Assembly (NCBI GenBank): GCA_963796325.1
Contig: CAWCLF010000001.1
Location: forward strand, 496,001 to 560,000
DNA length: 64,000 bases
Source of the DNA: CAVYGN01 sp963796325
GTDB lineage: Bacteria > Spirochaetota > Brevinematia > Brevinematales > JAOACQ01
Direction of reading: 5' to 3'
Shown: positions 60,273-64,000 of the stretch, piece by piece
Layout: each line of letters begins with the position of its first letter
How positions within the stretch are numbered: the stretch's first letter is position 1
The notes under the pieces: generated by a model
What the model saw: the letters and a program-made list of their open reading frames with translations, nothing else
Told to the model about the DNA's origin: nothing
The model's database searches: none
Made by a program: the position numbers and the translations under genes

Positions 60273-62099
60273 TTGAAAAAAATACTTCTTGTTTTTGTAC
60301 TCATATTTTCTGCAGGCGAAGTCTTTCCTTATATTTCTAAATATATCGTGTTCGATACGAATTCACGGGAATATCAGATGGTCCTGAATCCCGATATTTT
60401 TACGATAAAGGAGGATATCCTTATTGCTGAGGGAATAAAAGGCAAAGAACTGGAAGCGGATCTGGCTAAAATTTCAAATTTCGAATCCGGCCTTACGGCT
60501 GATGAACCCCTTCCCGACAATCCGATAGAGGCATCAAGAATAATCTTCGAAAATATGCATAAAAAACTGATGATTAAATACAGTGAAACGGATCCCTCTC
60601 TGGATAATCTTATCCGGAAAGGCTTCTATAACCATTATTCCGCCATACTTCTTTTCAACAGTCTCATTGAGGACCAGGGATTTCCCACGAAGATCGACGA
60701 AAATTCTTCTAACATGCTTTCGCTGATCGATATCGACGGGATCGATATTTATTCCGATGCTGCAGATCCTGCCGGATACGATTTAAGCATGCTTCCGGAG
60801 AGAAGACCGGTTCAGTCATTACGCCCGGGGAAAAGAGGGACTATCGGTTTCATATATTCTTCCTTATGCCAGGCTTCATATGCAAAGGGTCAGTATTATA
60901 CGGCTTATCAGTATGCTTTAAAGGCGCTGGCGGCGGATCCGGATCAAAATATCGAAAATTCCAATTTACAGCCTGTCATCAGCGGCTTTGCCCTGTACCT
61001 GGCTGATACTAAAAAGGATTATGCAGAGGCTCTTTCGGTACTCGAGGAGGCGGTTCTTCACTTTCAGGAGAAAGGCCGGTATCTGGGTACGTATTTTAAT
61101 ATTGCCGACAAATACATCGATTACCTCTGCGAGGCTTCGCAGTATGAAAAAGCCATAGCCGAGATGTCGAGGTATCTCCGCCTGGCAGGTGAGAATGAAG
61201 AATATAAAAACAATTTTTACACCAGGATTATGAACAGGGTCATTAACCATGACGGAAATTTTCAGGAAGGTTATGAAATCGGGAAAATCGCCCTGGCCCA
61301 GATGCCTAAAAACGATAACATCAGGATACTGGTAATAAGCGGGTTCAAACAGCTGAGCCGCAGGCTGGCTGATGAATGGAGAAAGTACCCCGCAGGGGAA
61401 GAATTGATGCATAACTGGTACCAATTGATGAAAAACGATTATTTCGATACCATTCTCGAAGATTATTACAGTTCCGTAGGCATGAAGTTTTTCGAAAACG
61501 GGAATACCGAAAAAGGACTTGAAATATTGAAGTCCGGACTGGCCAGTTTCCCCCAGTCGAAAGTCCTGGCGGATAATGTCGCTTTCATAAACGGGTCGAT
61601 AGCCCTTAGTTATTACAGGAGAGGGGATATCGACAGCGGGATCAGGTACGCCAGGATAGGACTCTCCGAAGATCCCGATAACGAATATATAATGAATATA
61701 CTGGTAAATATTACCGGCTCTGCTGCGAAAATCTTTTTCAGGAAGGGGGATTTCGATAACGGGATCAGATATGCCAGGGAGGGTTTAAGCGAAGATCCGG
61801 CCAACGAGTCGCTCCAGACAATCCTGGTCAATATAAGCTATTATGCGGCAAATTATTTTTTCAGGAGGGGGGATTTCGAAAGCGGGATCAGGTATGCGAA
61901 AGAAGGCCTATCCGTAGAACCGGCCAATTCTGCTTTAAATAACGTCATTCAGTCGGGATACCAGAAATATGCTAAAATAAACTGGTTTAAAAGAGATTAT
62001 GCAAAGGCCCTTTCAATTTCGGAGGAGGGCCTGAAGCTTTTCCCTTCCGATGAAATTCTTAAATATTACAGGGATAATTCCCTGAAGGCGCTTAAATAA
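60273..62099 (+). CDS. Transglutaminase-like/TPR paralogue with lost active site
   Basis: It matches the preceding gene along its length (SKYIVFDTNSREYQMVLNPDIF against SKFLSIDTNSLEYRAIMDPDAF). The catalytic turn reads YNHYSAILLFNSLIEDQG, with His in place of Cys, and the His-containing segment reads ENSSNMLSLIDI. It is therefore probably a non-catalytic copy. Three tandem 41-residue units (near residues 445-570) of the type FFRxGDFxxGIRYAxEGLSxxPANE extend its TPR part. The start is TTG with AAGGGG upstream. 608 residues. Confidence 0.75.
   Translation: MKKILLVFVLIFSAGEVFPYISKYIVFDTNSREYQMVLNPDIFTIKEDILIAEGIKGKELEADLAKISNFESGLTADEPLPDNPIEASRIIFENMHKKLMIKYSETDPSLDNLIRKGFYNHYSAILLFNSLIEDQGFPTKIDENSSNMLSLIDIDGIDIYSDAADPAGYDLSMLPERRPVQSLRPGKRGTIGFIYSSLCQASYAKGQYYTAYQYALKALAADPDQNIENSNLQPVISGFALYLADTKKDYAEALSVLEEAVLHFQEKGRYLGTYFNIADKYIDYLCEASQYEKAIAEMSRYLRLAGENEEYKNNFYTRIMNRVINHDGNFQEGYEIGKIALAQMPKNDNIRILVISGFKQLSRRLADEWRKYPAGEELMHNWYQLMKNDYFDTILEDYYSSVGMKFFENGNTEKGLEILKSGLASFPQSKVLADNVAFINGSIALSYYRRGDIDSGIRYARIGLSEDPDNEYIMNILVNITGSAAKIFFRKGDFDNGIRYAREGLSEDPANESLQTILVNISYYAANYFFRRGDFESGIRYAKEGLSVEPANSALNNVIQSGYQKYAKINWFKRDYAKALSISEEGLKLFPSDEILKYYRDNSLKALK
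61612..61980 (+). repeat. Three tandem 123-bp repeats inside the paralogue gene
   Basis: Three in-frame units of 123 bp encode RRGDIDSGIRYARIGLSEDP, RKGDFDNGIRYAREGLSEDP and RRGDFESGIRYAKEGLSVEP at the same place in each unit. The neighbouring paralogue has only one such unit, so this is a recent local duplication. Confidence 0.8.
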
Positions 62100-62112
62100 A
62101 TCTCTTCAGCCT

Positions 62113-63723
62113 CTATTTCACCGGCACCTTGAAATTTTTATTTATTTTTTCAAACTGCTCCATTTCAAGAGACTTTAAATCCCTTAAACCGGCATCGATG
62201 AACGATGCTTTCGCATTCTTCATCATCTCGTCTTTCCATGTAACATAAAACTTCTGGAGATAATCCCTTTTAAGAGCTTCTTTTATTGCTCCCGAGGCCT
62301 CTTTGAAACTCATCTGCAAGGTTCCGTTCCGGACATTTTTCATGAATTCTTCTTTATGTTTATCGTAATATGCCTTTTCAGCTTCAGGAGTATCCGTCTC
62401 TTTTATTTTTCCGTTCAATTCCATGGTTTTATCGCTGAAATAGCTTTTAACTGCAAGATATTTTGAAACATTTTCCCTGAATTTAGACATATCGTTCTTC
62501 GTCTCTGCATTCTTTTCCAGGCCGAGCCTGACCGCATTTCCATAATCGAAAAATGTGCTTTTGATGATACGCATGACATTGGCAAATTCATCGAAGCTCA
62601 TCTTTTGATTTATAGAAGGCTGGAGAATCGAATAGTCGTCAATGCATTCCTTCCAGGTAAGCGGCTTTCCCCACATATCAAGCATAACTGCATCGCCAGG
62701 TATGTCGGAAACTTTGTAATTCTTGCCTTCGACAGCGACTGTTTTATTAGTCGCATCGGCGGTATATTTATCCTTTAAATTTTCGTTTTTCAGCCGGTCA
62801 TAATACATATTGATAAGGACAGGTTCGATTCTCTGAAAATTATCCTTGCCGGCTTCTTTTTCGATATCCGGGATCGATTTTTGCGAAGGAGGTTCTTTAA
62901 TGAATATTATATAATAGCCGTAAGGTGAAGAAACCGGTTTGTCGATAAGTCCCTTATTTTTTGCCGCGAAAACCGCGTCTTCAAAATCCTTCACCATGTA
63001 ATTCTTCGTAATCAAACCGTCGTCGCCGATATTCCTGGCTGCAGCAGGGTCTGCAGAAAGGTTGGAAGCGGCTTTGTTGAACTCTTTTTCAACGTCCCCC
63101 GATTTTTTCAGATTATCGATTATTCCTGAAGCTTCGGCTTCCCTTGCCTTGAGAAGATTGGTGAATTCGGAAGCCGACAGGTTAGTCTGCACGAATATCC
63201 TGTTTGAAACGGTTTTCTTTATGCCGTTTGTAGTAATATAATCAAGAGTAATGCGTTCGATATTTGTTGTCCTGTCTGTTGAAATGAGTATATGAGACGG
63301 ATGGACGACATCGAACAATTCCTTTGAATCGGTTTTGGAACTGTTCTTGAAGGCCTCGTGGCCTTTTGCCGACATCAGGTTCAGTTCGTATTTATTGTAT
63401 TCGTTCGAATAGCTGTTTTTAAATGATTCCGAATTCGTGAAACCGTTTTTTATCTGTTCCTGGTATACCATATCCGGTACCATGAATCTTGAAAAGATCA
63501 GGTTTTTCTGAATATCGACGTTGGTAATGAACATAAGCCTGTCCGAATACCTGAGGACAAAGGGCTTGACATCGCCCACAGTCACCCTGTGAATATTCTG
63601 TCCTTCACCAAAAACGGCGATAACGCTTGGGTCTTTTGAACATCCTGCCGCCGCGAGAGCGATAAAAAAGACTGCAGCCGCAGCAAAGACCTGTCCTGCC
63701 AAGGAAAATCTTCCCGAATTCAT
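62113..63723 (-). CDS. SurA/PrsA-like peptidyl-prolyl isomerase lipoprotein
   Basis: A lipoprotein signal peptide ends at the Cys of ALAAAGC (residue 28). The middle section HPSHILISTDRTTN, KAASNLSADPAAARNIGDDGLI and VKDFEDAVFAAKNKGLIDKPVSSPYGYYIIFIKE is a parvulin domain with an insertion of about 60 residues. The flanks are helical, as in SurA/PrsA chaperones. It would help fold exported proteins. The ATG at 63723, preceded by GGAGG, is preferred; the TTG at 63738 overlaps that site. It faces the TPR paralogues, 13 nt away. Confidence 0.88.
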   Translation of the reverse strand: MNSGRFSLAGQVFAAAAVFFIALAAAGCSKDPSVIAVFGEGQNIHRVTVGDVKPFVLRYSDRLMFITNVDIQKNLIFSRFMVPDMVYQEQIKNGFTNSESFKNSYSNEYNKYELNLMSAKGHEAFKNSSKTDSKELFDVVHPSHILISTDRTTNIERITLDYITTNGIKKTVSNRIFVQTNLSASEFTNLLKAREAEASGIIDNLKKSGDVEKEFNKAASNLSADPAAARNIGDDGLITKNYMVKDFEDAVFAAKNKGLIDKPVSSPYGYYIIFIKEPPSQKSIPDIEKEAGKDNFQRIEPVLINMYYDRLKNENLKDKYTADATNKTVAVEGKNYKVSDIPGDAVMLDMWGKPLTWKECIDDYSILQPSINQKMSFDEFANVMRIIKSTFFDYGNAVRLGLEKNAETKNDMSKFRENVSKYLAVKSYFSDKTMELNGKIKETDTPEAEKAYYDKHKEEFMKNVRNGTLQMSFKEASGAIKEALKRDYLQKFYVTWKDEMMKNAKASFIDAGLRDLKSLEMEQFEKINKNFKVPVK

Positions 63724-63756
63724 TACAGTATCCTCCAACTTATTATACAGGCAAAT

Positions 63757-63785
63757 AATATAATTTAATGGCGGAAATTAATCAA
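63757..63785 (-). promoter_or_regulatory. Promoter of the SurA-like gene
   Basis: On the minus strand TTGATT (63785-63780), a 17-nt spacer and TATATT (63762-63757) lie 33 nt before the gene. A TATAAT lies nearer to the start without a good -35. Confidence 0.55.
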
Positions 63786-63820
63786 GAAATCTCGGGTTGA
63801 AACTGCAGCCGAACAGCGTT

Positions 63821-64000
63821 TTACCATTTATCAAGGATTTCAGTCAATTCGGTCAGGGTGGTAATTTTCGAAATCAGATAACGGATTTCCCGGGAATTTT
63901 CATAATTTTTCACGTACTGGATTAATGCGGACCTGACCGGCACCAGATTATCGGTTTTATTGATTTCAATATGCAGCCGAGCAAAATCGATCATAATATT
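63821..64000 (-). CDS. C-terminal end of an unknown protein (runs past the window edge)
   Basis: The minus-strand frame is open from the window end to a TAA at 63823-63821. It gives about 59 residues, ending in LISKITTLTELTEILDKW. An in-frame ATG lies at 63994, but the frame continues beyond it to the window edge. The sequence is charged and helical, and no domain is recognised from this part. Confidence 0.55.
   Translation of the reverse strand, partial: NIMIDFARLHIEINKTDNLVPVRSALIQYVKNYENSREIRYLISKITTLTELTEILDKW

Overview
The window is a 64 kb piece of a chromosome from an anaerobic or microaerophilic, motile spirochaete-like bacterium (phylum Spirochaetota, lineage not resolved). The strongest taxonomic evidence is a pair of FlaB-type flagellins (32504-33382 and 33590-34450) with the spirochaete N-terminus MI(I/V)NHN and the core WFHxGPNMDQR. 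Supporting evidence is an ATP-type 6-phosphofructokinase of the spirochaete/plant clade and many periplasmic TPR proteins. The oxygen-defence set is the one typical of anaerobes: high-molecular-weight rubredoxin, flavodiiron protein FprA and rubrerythrin. Gene density is about 90 percent. No rRNA, tRNA, intact insertion sequence, phage or CRISPR array was seen.

Layout. 1-614: end of a flagellar rod gene. 754-5031: glycine cleavage operon gcvT-gcvH-gcvPA-gcvPB. 5122-8081: a WecG/TagA-like protein, mtnA and a GlgD-like protein. 8068-10448 (minus): pyrC and a sugar-type ABC ATPase with a candidate operator. 10692-13280: ilvC, purC and an RDD membrane protein. 13287-15800 (minus): PfkB sugar kinase, D-lyxose/D-mannose isomerase and a secreted ankyrin protein. 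15801-16503: AT-rich scar holding an ankyrin pseudogene and a DinB remnant. 16504-19939 (minus): flavodoxin-like membrane protein, a predicted outer-membrane protein and a seven-repeat propeller lipoprotein. 20177-26123: tryptophan operon with a leader-peptide attenuator, trpE, two methyltransferase-fold genes, trpGD, trpC and a lipoprotein. 26389-29070: clpS, murE, a small unknown gene and a zinc-ribbon protein. 29114-32229 (minus): phoH and pgpH. 32504-34450 (minus): two flagellins. 34708-44467 (minus): recG, an unknown 485-residue protein, a 956-residue TPR protein, pfkA, a small membrane protein, a YjbQ-family protein and a methyltransferase. 44601-49562: malic enzyme, oxygen-defence operon, hisE and rsmE. 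49567-50562 (minus): M23 peptidase. 50686-54365: apt, secG, ispD, an M20 peptidase and a radical SAM protein. 54313-56939 (minus): pdxJ behind an outer-membrane/TPR protein. 57293-62099: three TPR genes, two of them tandem paralogues. 62113-64000 (minus): a SurA-like lipoprotein and the end of an unknown gene.

Regulation. Many promoters are readable as TTGAxx-17-TATxAT boxes. The trp operon carries a classical attenuator: three consecutive Trp codons in a 26-residue leader peptide, a candidate antiterminator and a perfect 10-bp terminator. The upstream flagellin has a sigma-28-type promoter and a long structured leader. The downstream flagellin is flanked by sequences that are inverted complements of each other.

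The most interesting items are the trp attenuator with its two embedded methyltransferase-like genes, the complementary flanks of flagellin 1, the tandem transglutaminase-like/TPR paralogues of which one has lost its catalytic Cys and His, a WecG-like protein lacking its catalytic Asp, two gene remnants at 16.0-16.5 kb, and a palindromic element present twice.
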